DNA of 64,000 nucleotides from Ananas comosus. Its lineage: Eukaryota > Streptophyta > Magnoliopsida > Poales > Bromeliaceae. Below, in pieces: positions 1-9,795 of the stretch. Position 1 is the first letter of the stretch; each line of letters starts with the position of its first letter. The DNA is taken from the NCBI RefSeq assembly GCF_001540865.1, contig NC_033641.1, forward strand, positions 10,427,756-10,491,755, in the 5' to 3' direction. The notes under the pieces are model-generated. The model was not told where the DNA came from. It saw only the letters and a list, made by a program, of their open reading frames with translations, and did no database searches. Both the position numbers and the translations under genes were made by a program.

Positions 1-6
1 ATATAT

Positions 7-554
7 AGGGCATGGCTGCTGTGCTCTCAGAAGCACGGAGGCCTCCATGCTTCTGAGCCGTTTTCGATGATAAAATTTTCGAATCGACGATCGACTCCGT
101 TAGACATGATCTAGAGTATTTGAAGTTTATAGAAAATATTTTTTGCGATTTTTTGATATCATTTACCTAGTGATTGAAAGGATTCAAAATCAATAATTTT
201 TAATAGTTGATATCTACCATTTTCAAGTTTAACGGTGTAGAAGTATTCAAATCAGAGAAAATTTTGATACAAAATTCTTTATACTATCTACAACAAGATT
301 AATATTTCTGATCGAAAATTTTAGTGCTATATCATCACTTTTTATAGGATTTTTATTTTTAGCCGTTAAAAATTATTGATTTTGAATCCTTTCGATTGCT
401 AGATAAATGATATCGAAAAATCGTAAAAATTATTTTCTAGAAACTTCAAATACGTTAGATCAAGTCTAACGGAGCCGATCGTCGATTCGAAAATTCCATT
501 ATCGAAAATGGCTCAGGAGCACGGAAGCCTCCGTACTCCTGAGAGCACAGCAGT

Positions 555-558
<4 letters not shown>
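7..558. mobile_element. Palindromic foldback element, copy 1
   Basis: The two ends are long inverted copies of each other, about 200 bp per arm: the left arm from GCTGCTGTGCTCTCAG into CCGTTAGACATGATCTAG recurs inverted at 360-555. Within each arm the outermost 35 bases are themselves a hairpin, with CTCAGAAGCACGGAGG facing CCTCCATGCTTCTGAG. No ORF lies inside, so it would be non-autonomous. The centre is A/T-rich. A second copy in the opposite orientation lies at 62531-63065, so this is a real family and not a chance palindrome. The right end runs directly into (CT)n(TA)n. The left end may continue outside the window. The superfamily is not identified. Confidence 0.75.
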
Positions 559-611
<53 letters not shown>

Positions 612-612
612 A
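559..612. repeat. (CT)n(TA)n compound microsatellite
   Basis: About 33 bases of CT followed by about 20 bases of TA abut the right end of the foldback element. The same order, or its mirror, flanks the second copy near 62.4-63.1 kb. Confidence 0.95.
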
Positions 613-841
613 GAAAAAGGGGCTCATGATATGATTTTCACAAATGTAATGGCTCAAATAATGGAACCCAATTTTAACGTCAAGTACTCTGAATATCTAG
701 CTAGTTGTTGGTTTGAGTAGAAGCAATGGTAAGCTACTTGTTTAGGCAACTATGTTTAACATACAACGCCACTGATTATTGGGCTCTTGATGCGCATAAT
801 TATGCAAAACAAACATTTTACTCAGAAAAATAATTCTTTCT

Positions 842-1600
842 ATACATGCGGCCCAAGACGCCGTCGACCCTCTCCGTTAAGGGGGCGTTTGGATTGACGA
901 ATTTGTAGATTCAACGTAAGTCAAGTGTAGTAATGTTTGAGTTTTCCTGAAGTGTGATTATTTTTCTGTTGTTTGTTTTAACGTAACTTGTACCGTCTGA
1001 AGGTTAAATTCAATCACTTCTGCTGTTTGTTTTGATGTAACTTGGTGCTGGTAAAATTAGTTTTTTGAGTTCCGTTGTTTGTTTTGATGTAAGTAAATGG
1101 ATCCCATTATCTCCTAAATATAGTAATAAATTTATCACTATAAAATTTAACCTATTATATAATTAAATTTTTTATTATTATTTAAAGATAATCTTAATTT
1201 ATTATAAATAAGGTAATTCTAACTCATTATAAAGAAAGTAGAGTTTAGGTTTTACTGTTTAATAAATTGTTTAGAGAAGATTGAGTGTGGTGGAAGTCGA
1301 GTTCGGTACTTTAGAGCCGGAAGTCGAGAGTAGGTGAAGTGGAGCTCTAACGTAACTTGAGTTACATTATATTTTTCACTTACACCAAAACAAATAACGG
1401 AAGTGATGGAACTTGAGTTCCATCACTCCACTTACACCAAAACAAACGCGCCCTAAGTCGTGGAACTTGAACGCCAGGTCGAGGTGCGCGAAGCAGTGAT
1501 CCGCCGTTATGCTGTAACGGTGCACCCGCGACTCCTCGTCCGTGATGGGGGCCACCGCGACGGACATGGCGAACTTCCTGCACAGTTCGCTACATAAATT
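842..1600 (-). pseudogene. Root-cap/LEA-like gene remnant split by a MITE
   Basis: Read on the minus strand, 1600-1457 encodes a segment containing MSVAVAPITDEESRVHRYS and ADHCFAHLDLAFKFHDL. If 881-1453 is removed with one copy of its TAA target duplication, the same frame runs on at 877-820 as TERVDGVLGRMYRKNYF and then meets a stop. The FAHLDLxFKF...VDGVLGxxYR pattern resembles the plant root-cap protein family (small secreted LEA-like proteins), recalled from memory. No start, signal peptide or C-terminus is recognisable nearby, and sequence beyond 820 has stops, so this is a broken fragment. The GC-rich exon stands out from the A/T-rich flanks. Confidence 0.6.
881..1453. mobile_element. 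PIF/Harbinger-like MITE, 573 bp
   Basis: The termini are imperfect inverted repeats (GGGGGCGTTTGGA on the left, AACAAACGCGCCC on the right) flanked by a 3-bp TAA direct repeat at 878-880 and 1454-1456. A 3-bp TNA-type duplication with G-rich ends fits Tourist/PIF-Harbinger MITEs. The body has no transposase. It carries three spaced copies of a CTGTTGTTTGTTTT motif near 968, 1020 and 1074. It interrupts the root-cap-like exon. Confidence 0.7.
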
Positions 1601-1780
1601 AAGGATATTAATAATTCCCGGTATATATTTTGAGTTAACAAATAATTAATCATCTAATGAGTTGAAACATCCTCGTGAAGTAAATCAATTAATTAATAAA
1701 TAAATACATAAAAGATGGTCTTCTTGGACCGTGTTTGGGTTCGTGCATGGCGTGGGCTCGAGTCACGTTTTTTTTTTTTT

Positions 1781-2061
1781 TTTGGTTAATGATTAACAAA
1801 AGGGAAAATTATATGAGCAAAAAATAGTGAAACAAAAAAAGATGTGTTCCCTCTCAAAAATAATAGGAACTATANTAGGATCATGTGTTTTGTACGCGAG
1901 AGAAAAGTGGAGTTCACATGCTATTTTCACTCTCTGGAGCTTTTTAATTCCGTTATAGATTATGTTTTGGTTAATGATTAACAAAAGGGAAAATTATATG
2001 AGCAAAAAATAGTGAAACAAAAAAAGATGTGTTCCCTCTCAAAAATAATAGGAACTATATT
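1781..2061. repeat. Direct duplication of about 95 bp
   Basis: The segment starting TTTGGTTAATGATTAACAAA occurs at 1781-1876 and again, apparently identical, at 1966-2061, 185 bp apart. The single N at 1875 falls at the end of the first copy, where the second has T. It may be real or an assembly artefact at a gap edge. No coding content is seen. Confidence 0.85.
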
Positions 2062-2222
2062 AAATGCCCTTTATGCAGTGTTGCCAAAAAGAATTAAAAT
2101 ATTTTAAATAGAAATATGAACTTTCAATTTGGTTCACATTAGCCACCAAATTCAAAATGGTGAATTTGGTGTAGCAATTGTAAATCTATCATAAATTAGC
2201 TTTAAATGTTCGCTCCTCTTAA

Positions 2223-2377
2223 TGGGCCGGATCGTTAATAGGCCGGACCAACTATACTCTCTAAACGGGCCGTATTCAGAATCGGCCGATCCGGCCCACA
2301 AACGAAAACCCTAACCCTCCACCCCTCGCCCCGAACCCTATAAATGTCATCGCCTGTGGCCTATTCCGAAACCCTAA
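2223..2377 (+). promoter_or_regulatory. RPP2 promoter: site II and telo boxes, TATA
   Basis: Site II type motifs occur as TGGGCC at 2223 and GGCCCA at 2293. A telo box (AAAACCCTAACCCT) is at 2305-2318, a TATA-like CTATAAAT at 2338-2345, and a second AAACCCTAA at 2369-2377 near the expected transcription start. This combination is well known in promoters of plant ribosomal-protein genes and agrees with the gene downstream. The start site is inferred. Confidence 0.7.
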
Positions 2378-2461
2378 CTGCGCCGTTGCTCGTCGTCTCC
2401 CTCTCCATTGATTCCTCGCTCTCGTTCTCCGGCGCTTCTCTCTTCTCGATTCTCTTGGCAG

Positions 2462-3516
2462 GTTCGGCTTCGACCATTACTCGCTTTACTCTTCTTGTTT
2501 TCCGTTCTCTACTTCTCTGTTTGGGTACATCTAATCAGTTTTTTTTTTCTTTTTTTTTTATTGGTTTAATCCTTAAGTTTCTAGGGTTTATCAACTCCAA
2601 TCTTGGTTACCTTGTTTTATTAGATCATTTTGTTGTTTTTTCGCATACTACGCGGGAAAGCTGCTCTTTGGCTTTTTTTTTGCTGATGTTCTTTCGAAAT
2701 TTGAGGGATTAAACTGTTCAGGTTAGGAGTTTTGGGACAAAGTCGAAATTTTGAGGGTGCAATTGAGACTATCCATACATTTTATAGCCTATTATTTGTG
2801 TAAAAATCTTTTGCGTTAGATACTTCGTAAGAGGGTATGCTGTATGTGTGATGGTTAATCTTACAGAAAAAGTGCATATGGAATTTCTTAATCGAGTTAA
2901 ATTATTATGTAAGTGTGAATTAGTTAGATTACAGGAGCTATCAAAGGAGAGGGGATTAAATATTTACGGATTTTAGATTCAAAGGATTTGTGTCTCTGAC
3001 TGTATTTAGTTGTAGATTTACTACTTATTCTAGTTCTATATATGATATTATGCAGAGCATTAGATTGAATTAATCATTCTAAAATTATCATGGGAGAAAA
3101 CACTTTCAAGTATTCGTGCCAGTTTTGAATCATCACGAGGAGTCTGGGTGCAACTGATATGCTGGACCAACATAGATTTACACCATTTTTTAGTAAGATT
3201 GAAATAATAAGGACATTTATAAGCCGTGCAATCAGCTTTCCAAGGTGCCACAAGCAATTGTACTTTCCAATATGACAAAAAGGGATAATTTGTTGCTGTT
3301 TGTTGAGTGGCATTAGTTTTCTTTAACTGTTTCAACACTTTGGTTTTCAGTTTTTTCTTCCTTCCCTAATCTTTTTGCACTTTTTTTTTGATATTTTGAA
3401 TAAATAAATCTTCAATGGCAACTTTTGCTGTTCTATTGTATGACTAGCCCGTGATCCCATTATTTGTATGCAAGACGTATTTAAGCCGAAGTTTTTTTTT
3501 TTTTTGGTTCCCATTA
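2462..3516 (+). other. 5'-UTR intron of the P2 gene
   Basis: The inferred leader exon ends ...TTGGCAG with donor GTTCGG at 2462. The acceptor CCCATTAG ends at 3516, two bases before the start codon. Long T-rich tracts precede the acceptor. Introns placed just before the ATG are common in ribosomal-protein genes. The exact donor is inferred from consensus only. Short ORFs inside have no coding character. Confidence 0.55.
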
Positions 3517-3518
3517 GG

Positions 3519-4576
3519 ATGAAGGTCATCGCCGCCTATCTGCTTGCTGTTTTGAGTGGTAACACCAGCCCTTCTGCTGAGGATCTAAAGTGCATTCTGG
3601 AATCAGGTATTTTAAATATGTTACTCCCTTTGAATTGTATCACATGTAACAGTACAAAGAATTCAACAGAACATATACATGTAACATGTGTTTTGTTTTG
3701 TTCATTTATTAACGATGGTGGGTGAAAGGTAGTTTATATTTCTTCACTAAACTTTGTGAAAAATTTTGCAATCAACCTAGTAACAAAGGTTTATTTCTGT
3801 GTGTTTTGTTGAGTATGCTAGTATTTTTCGTGGTACTATTCATTCTCTTAAGATCTGCAATCTATTCATTTATTTATTTTGTTGCTGTGGATTTCCATAG
3901 AACTGAAACTGAGAATGTACGGTTGCAGCAAAACGGTATGATCTTTGACCTTAGACCTTTGACCTTTGCCCTTTGACTCTTAGAGATAGGATAAAATTGT
4001 TGTCTTTGTTAAAGATCATTTCATTCATTCATGCATCTATATATTGGAACAACAAGTATGAGGCATTATGAAGTGCTCTAGTCATAAGATCTAGTCTTGT
4101 TCTGACAGCTTTACTGATACCTTTATTGCAGTTCTTTACTGCCTAATTCAATAATCATAAGATCTAGTCTTGTTCTGACAGCCTTACTGATGCCTTTATT
4201 GCAGTTCTTTACTGCCTAATTCGATAATACATGGTAGAAAGTTTTTTCTGGTAATATTCCTTTTTAAAAACTAAATGTTTTATTTTCTTCTTTTTTTTTG
4301 TTGGGAAAACCAGTTGGAGCTGAAATCGATGATGATAGGATTGAGTTCCTTCTTTCCGAAGTGAAAGGTAAGGACATAACTGAGCTTATTGCTGCTGGGA
4401 GGGAGAAGTTCGCCTCTGTGCCTTCTGGTGGTGGTGCTGCCGTAGCAGTGGCTGCCGCTGCAGGTGGCGGCGGTGGTGCTGCTGCAGCTCCGGCGGCAGC
4501 TGAGCCCAAGAAGGAAGAGAAAGTGGAGGAGAAGGAAGAGTCGGATGACGATATGGGTTTCAGTTTGTTCGATTAA
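3519..4576 (+). CDS. RPP2: 60S acidic ribosomal protein P2
   Basis: Two coding exons, 3519-3606 and 4314-4576, give 116 residues. The first intron base is G3607 (GTATTT) and the acceptor AACCAG ends at 4313, with phase 1 conserved. The protein starts [20 protein letters not shown] and carries [20 protein letters not shown] and [16 protein letters not shown] sequence. An Ala/Gly-rich hinge follows (residues about 72-96), then a charged tail ending [13 protein letters not shown], the hallmark of P-stalk proteins. P2 dimerises with P1 on P0 in the large-subunit stalk and recruits elongation factors. The length is normal for the family (about 113-115). The ATG after the leader intron is chosen because MKV is the conserved N-terminus. 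The intron contains a 73-bp tandem duplication. Confidence 0.95.
4083..4228 (+). repeat. 73-bp tandem duplication in P2 intron
   Basis: Unit 1 (4083-4155) and unit 2 (4156-4228) both begin CATAAGATCTAGTCTTGTTC and differ at only a few positions. Each contains TTTATTGCAG, an acceptor-like string, about 85 and 160 bp upstream of the true acceptor at 4313. Confidence 0.9.
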
Positions 4577-6052
4577 GTCTTTCGCCAATTTGGTTTTATC
4601 TGCAAGATGTTAGAAACATTCTACTACTATAGAGATTTTGCTTTATTTCCTGGTTCAATTCTACTGAAACGTTGAGACAATTATGGAACTGTGTTTCGCA
4701 CTGTAGTGAGTGGCATGTAGGTGGTTCTTATTTTCTGCGTGCTGTGTTGGATGACAATTTTTAGTTATGCAATTATGAATATGTTTTACTATCTATTGCT
4801 TGTTCTTGTTCTGCAGTTGTTCTTGTGTTAACGTTGTAGACTAGGAATGAAGGTTTGTACCCTTCTAATCCAATTACATTTTGTTACTTGATGTGGAACT
4901 TAAAAGATGAAGGATCAAAGTGAAATGTGGCCAAGTTATTGGTATTTCTAAGTGCAATGTTACTACCTGGAGTTTTGTTAGCAGAGGAAGCAGTGTTACT
5001 GAGAATTTTAAGTGCAGTGCTCAGATTGTTCAGAATTGGAACTAGATTTTGTTCTTTGGTTCTTTGCTTGATAGTTTTTGACTTTTATAGTTGGATCTTA
5101 TTGCGGTTGGGCATATGAGTGAAATTGAAACAATTTTGTTTCAGTAATTATGCTGGTTTTCCTGGTTCAAAGTTAGATGTACTCGGTTGATGTAAAGATA
5201 ATGGTGAAATATTTGGAAATTTCGGATTCGTATCCTTAGTTAAAGTATTAACGAAAAGTTGGCTTTCATGGTTTGCACCAAGTTAAGATTTAGTTGAATT
5301 TAGTTGAATAGAGTTGCTCTTACAGTGAATTTGATTGAAAGTGTAAATTCTCAATTTGGATTGGATTGCATTGAATTTTTTGTTTCTTGTTGTCTGTTTT
5401 ATCTTTGGTCATGTAATTTAGCAATAAAAATTATAAACGTACATTTTTTAACAAATAATATTTTTAATGCTTGAAATTAGAGCTGATGTTTGAAGTTTTT
5501 TCTAAAAAAAAAAAAGAAAATTGCAATTCTGACTAAGTATATATTGGGCACCCAACAAACAAGTAGACCCTTTTAAGGCCTGTTGGGCCAATTTTAAATT
5601 TGTTAATTTCTTTTGAACATTTGTTGGCCCATATCAGTCACTTGGTCAACTCCCCCGACAACGCCCCCAGAGCAAACGACGCTGCAACTAACTCCGCTGT
5701 CCGAAGATTAAACCCCTAACCAAAGCATAAAAAAAAAACATTAAAAAAAGAAGAAAAAAACGCACGCACACACTTCTCGGTTTCCATTTTTCCAAATCAC
5801 CTCCCGAGACTAGACTAGACTAGAGCAGCAACATTAATATTAATATTAATATAAGACAATTAATCCCCGGGGAAACAAACACCCCCTCCTCATTCAACGC
5901 GCTCTTGTCTCTCTCTCTCTTTCTCTCTCGTATGAGCCTCTGGTGACATTTCCTTTTCCCTTTCCCCTTTTTCCTTTTTCCTTTTTCCCTCTTTCGAACC
6001 AACTCCCCATACTCCACAAGCAGGAGCAACTCCTCAGTAGTCGTCGTCGTTA
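4577..6052 (+). other. P2 3' end, intergenic DNA and XXT leader
   Basis: The first few hundred bases are the A/T-rich P2 3'-UTR and downstream DNA, with no convincing ORF. A promoter-like zone for the next gene begins near 5570 (TTGGGCC-type motifs, AAACCCCTAACC near 5709). A strongly pyrimidine-rich leader with CT repeats and CCTTTTTCC runs lies at 5900-5995. No other gene is seen. Confidence 0.6.
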
Positions 6053-7423
6053 ATGGCGGGGTCCCGCTCCTCGCGCGGCGGATCCTCGTCGGCGTCGTCG
6101 TCGCGCATCCGCCGCATAAAGAAGACGTTCAACAACCTGAAGATCACGGTGCTCTGCGGCTTCGTCACCGTCCTCGTCCTCCGCGGCACCATCGGCGTCA
6201 ACCTCGGCAACCCCCCGCAATCCGACGACGACGCCGCCGCCGCCGCCCACGACGCCCGCGTCGTCGAGGACATCGACCGCATCCTCCGCGAGATCCGCTC
6301 CGACGAAGACGACGACGACGAGGGGCGCTTCCCCCCTCCCCTCACCAACTCCACCTCCACCTCCACCTCCGCCTCCCTCGCGAACTCCACTTCCGGCGCC
6401 ATTGCCAGCAACTACACCCTCGGCCCGAAGATCTCGGACTGGGACGCCCAGCGCCGGCTCTGGCTCCGCCGGAACCCTGGCTTCCCCTCCCGAACCCCCG
6501 CCGGGAACCCTCGGATCCTCCTCGTCACCGGATCCCCGCCCAACCCCTGCGACAACCCCCTGGGCGATCACTACCTCCTCAAGGCGACTAAGAACAAGAT
6601 CGACTACTGCCGCCTCCACGGCATCGAGATCGTGTACAACATGGCGCATTTGGACCGGGAGCTCGCCGGGTACTGGGCCAAGCTCCCGCTGATTCGCCGG
6701 CTCATGCTGTCGCACCCGGAGGTGGAGTGGATCTGGTGGATGGACAGCGACGCGCTCTTCACCGACATGGCCTTCGAGATCCCGCTCTCGCGCTACGGCG
6801 CCCACAACCTCGTCATCCACGGCTACACCGATCTCCTCTTCGATCAGCATTCCTGGATCGCGCTCAACACCGGGAGCTTCCTCCTCCGCAATTGCCAGTG
6901 GTCGCTGGATCTCCTCGACGCCTGGGCGCCGATGGGACCCAAGGGGCCCGTCCGCGACGAGGCCGGGAGGATCCTCACTGCCAATTTGAAAGGCCGGCCG
7001 GCGTTTGAGGCCGACGACCAATCGGCCCTCATTTACCTGCTGCTCATGCAGAAGGAGAAGTGGGTCGACAAGGTCTTCGTCGAGAATTCGTACTATCTCC
7101 ATGGCTTCTGGGCCGGCCTCGTGGATAAGTATGAAGAGATGATGGAGAAGCACCACCCGGGGCTCGGGGATGAGCGGTGGCCCTTCGTGACCCACTTCGT
7201 CGGGTGCAAGCCCTGCGGTAGCTACGGCGATTATCCGGTGGAGAGGTGCCTCAATAGCATGGAGAGGGCGTTTAATTTCGCCGACAATCAGGTGCTTCGG
7301 CTCTACGGATTCGCTCACAAGGGACTATTGAGCCCTAAGATCAAGCGGATCAGGAACCAGACCACAAAGCCTTTGGTGGTGAAGGAGAACTTGAATCTCG
7401 AATCAAAAATATCCACTCGTTGA
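6053..7423 (+). CDS. XXT5: Xyloglucan 6-xylosyltransferase, XXT5-like (GT34)
   Basis: An intronless ORF of 456 residues encodes a Golgi type II membrane glycosyltransferase that adds alpha-1,6-xylose from UDP-xylose to the glucan backbone of xyloglucan. A short basic cytosolic tail (about 1-26) is followed by one membrane anchor (about 30-49, ITVLCGFVTVLVLRGTIGV), a variable Asp/Ser-rich stem, and the GT34 domain from about residue 125. The metal-binding DSD motif is in WWMDSDALF (Asp231 and Asp233). Conserved blocks include GDHYLLKATKNKIDYCRLHG, FEADDQSALIYLLL and THFVGCKPCGSYGDYPVERC. The anchor and C-terminal HKGLLSPKIKRIRNQT match XXT5 better than XXT1/2. The very GC-rich codon usage fits monocot single-exon genes. 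Opposite-strand ORFs here are composition shadows. Confidence 0.93.
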   Translation: MAGSRSSRGGSSSASSSRIRRIKKTFNNLKITVLCGFVTVLVLRGTIGVNLGNPPQSDDDAAAAAHDARVVEDIDRILREIRSDEDDDDEGRFPPPLTNSTSTSTSASLANSTSGAIASNYTLGPKISDWDAQRRLWLRRNPGFPSRTPAGNPRILLVTGSPPNPCDNPLGDHYLLKATKNKIDYCRLHGIEIVYNMAHLDRELAGYWAKLPLIRRLMLSHPEVEWIWWMDSDALFTDMAFEIPLSRYGAHNLVIHGYTDLLFDQHSWIALNTGSFLLRNCQWSLDLLDAWAPMGPKGPVRDEAGRILTANLKGRPAFEADDQSALIYLLLMQKEKWVDKVFVENSYYLHGFWAGLVDKYEEMMEKHHPGLGDERWPFVTHFVGCKPCGSYGDYPVERCLNSMERAFNFADNQVLRLYGFAHKGLLSPKIKRIRNQTTKPLVVKENLNLESKISTR

Positions 7424-9750
7424 TTTCTGCTTTTGCCGGAGGTAAGAAAGGTTTATGGGTATCTGTTGTAAGATGGGAAGGAATTTAGGTAAATTAATTG
7501 AGGCTTTACGGTTCAATGCATTAGATCTATACCTCTGCTTCTTAAGGATGGCATTTACGCTTTGCAAGATTTTCTCTTAGATGTAAGGTTTTCTCTTTCA
7601 GAAGGGAATCGAAGTAGAACGCGAAGGATATCTTCTCGTGTTGTCACTAAATGGTGTACTATATGTATGTTGATTCTTTTGATCACTCAGCATGAATTAA
7701 TGAAAGGAGAATTTCAAACATGTTAAATTCTTGTCCATTTAAAGATAGATAGTACTGACTTGTGACAGAGCTACGTTTTGTTGGTGAAAATTCGTGATTA
7801 ATAGAGAAATTACTCCTTTGCATTTATACACTATCAGCATTTTATTGTTGACTCTTCTGGTGCTCCATTGCAATTTTAGTAGGGTCTGTAAACTAAGCTG
7901 AGAAATCTTATCTATTTGAATTATTCTCATCAAAGGCCTTTTGATGACTAGCCTATTGCTGGGATATTTGAGATTAATTAACCGCACACTTCTACTTTTC
8001 TATCTTGCAATGGAAAAGTACAATGTTGCTGAGCTCTGCATATCTAGCATGCTATACTCGGGAAGAAGAGTAGACTTGTTTGTACTACATGCCTGGCTAG
8101 TTGTCACATTAGTATTTCTACATCTAAGTCCCTCTCATGTTGTTTAGACATTAAATCTGGAGACTAGTTGTTTCTACGCTCCTTTATCTGCTCAGCTCTG
8201 GCTTGGTTTGTCTTATGCTTAGAAATTCATGATGAAAGAATCGCAAGTCAAACTATCAATAGATGCACTGTTGAAGCAGGACCATCCGTCCATTTTATAA
8301 TGACATTACTAAGGCTTCTTAATTTTCAAATCATGTAAACATGTTTTAATAGTATCCAAAGCCCGGCAATATATTTCATATGTTGCCAAATCTTCTCTGT
8401 GTACGACAATATAAGCAAATTAAGAAATGCTTAATCATAATGGAGGGGTAGCTCCATATAGTTAGAGTTTTAGTTGCAAATTAAAAACCATTAGAACCTT
8501 GTTTCAGATACGACTCGTGATGTTTTTAGATGATCATCATTTTTGGCACTTAGGATGAATGACACAGCACTTATGATTTACTGCATCAGTCTTTATTCAT
8601 TTTCCCCTTCTTCCTCGACTTTACATTCTGCTAGAGATCCTTCTTTCCCAGGTAAAAAAGAGAAACTTCTCTGGGAAAAACAATGATAGCCCTTTTGACG
8701 TCATCACTGAAGAGCAATAGCCTCGCCAAATCTACTTTCTGGCTTATGCGTACACTGAAAAGTTCAACGAAAGAAAAAAAAAAAAAAAATGGCATTTTTC
8801 TGACTAGTTCTGAAGATGCGCCCTTTTGGGGTTCCCTTTGTTCTTCTGGAATTCCTTCTGCATTTCTTTCTTCTTTCCCCCCCTCTACTTTGCCCCATTG
8901 TAACTGCAACTTTGTCTCAATTTAATTGTAAGATCAGTGATGTCTTATTTGATGAGCAGTGTGGGACATTCACTTAGTGATCTTACAATGTCTCTTCCCC
9001 TCTATCTCTACCAATCTGACCAGGCAAGAACACGAGAGGAGGATTTGTGGTGTATTCTAGTGTCTGAGGTAGATTAAATGCAGTCCAAAACTCTTCCACG
9101 CAGACCTCTCCTCTCTATTTTAAGCTTTCCTGCGCAGCTAGATATTGTCTGGATGATCTTGGGATGGTCTTCTTATTTATCAATGGTTAACGATTCTTTA
9201 AATGAAAAAATCATGGTCCCATGATTCCCATCAAGAGAAAATAACCGAAATTAGGCTTCACATTTATACAATTATACTTTGGAAATATCAGGTTAGTTGA
9301 CTAGATTAGTAGAAACTTCATTTCTGGGTGTTCTCATACTCTTTTTTGATATGGTGTACAATATATACATGTGTGAGATTTATTACTCTATGCACCTTAT
9401 CAATCTATTAGTTCTCAGTTACATTTTTGGATAGTAAAAGATTTATTTAGTTTCAGATTTACCTTCAAGTTTGGTTTTCCTTTGTAGATACAGTTCGAGT
9501 TCCAATTTAATAATTAAAATAAGCCATTAGCTATATTATGTGATTGTAGATAATCTCGTGCATTTGAAACTGTGCTTGAAGTCTTTAGACTCCAGAAGCC
9601 TTTCTCTAAGTGCCAATTTAAGGCTAGCTTCCTGGAAAATCTCTCAATTTTTTTGGCCCTCTTTGGATGCTGGATTGAGTTCTTATAGCTAAGTAGTTTG
9701 ACTTTTAAGAGGTGGTTGAGCCTTACTATTTCCAGCTCTCTGGGGTATTA

Positions 9751-9753
<3 letters not shown>

Positions 9754-9792
<39 letters not shown>
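9754..9792. repeat. (CT)n microsatellite
   Basis: An uninterrupted CT tract of about 39 bases with no associated inverted repeat in the flanks, unlike the tracts bordering the foldback elements. Confidence 0.95.

Positions 9793-9795
<3 letters not shown>

Noticed and set aside
2344..2712. 122-codon ORF in the P2 leader and intron
   Set aside because: It overlaps the TATA-like site and leader and runs into a T-rich intron. The conserved P2 start is at 3519.
6050..7318. 422-codon ORF on the minus strand opposite XXT5
   Set aside because: It is an effect of GC-rich codons in the real gene. It has low-complexity Gly/Val/Glu runs and no recognisable domain.
8631..8925. ORFs on both strands around 8.6-8.9 kb
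   Set aside because: Their composition is dominated by an A-run and Ser/Lys-rich residues, and there is no recognisable product or promoter.
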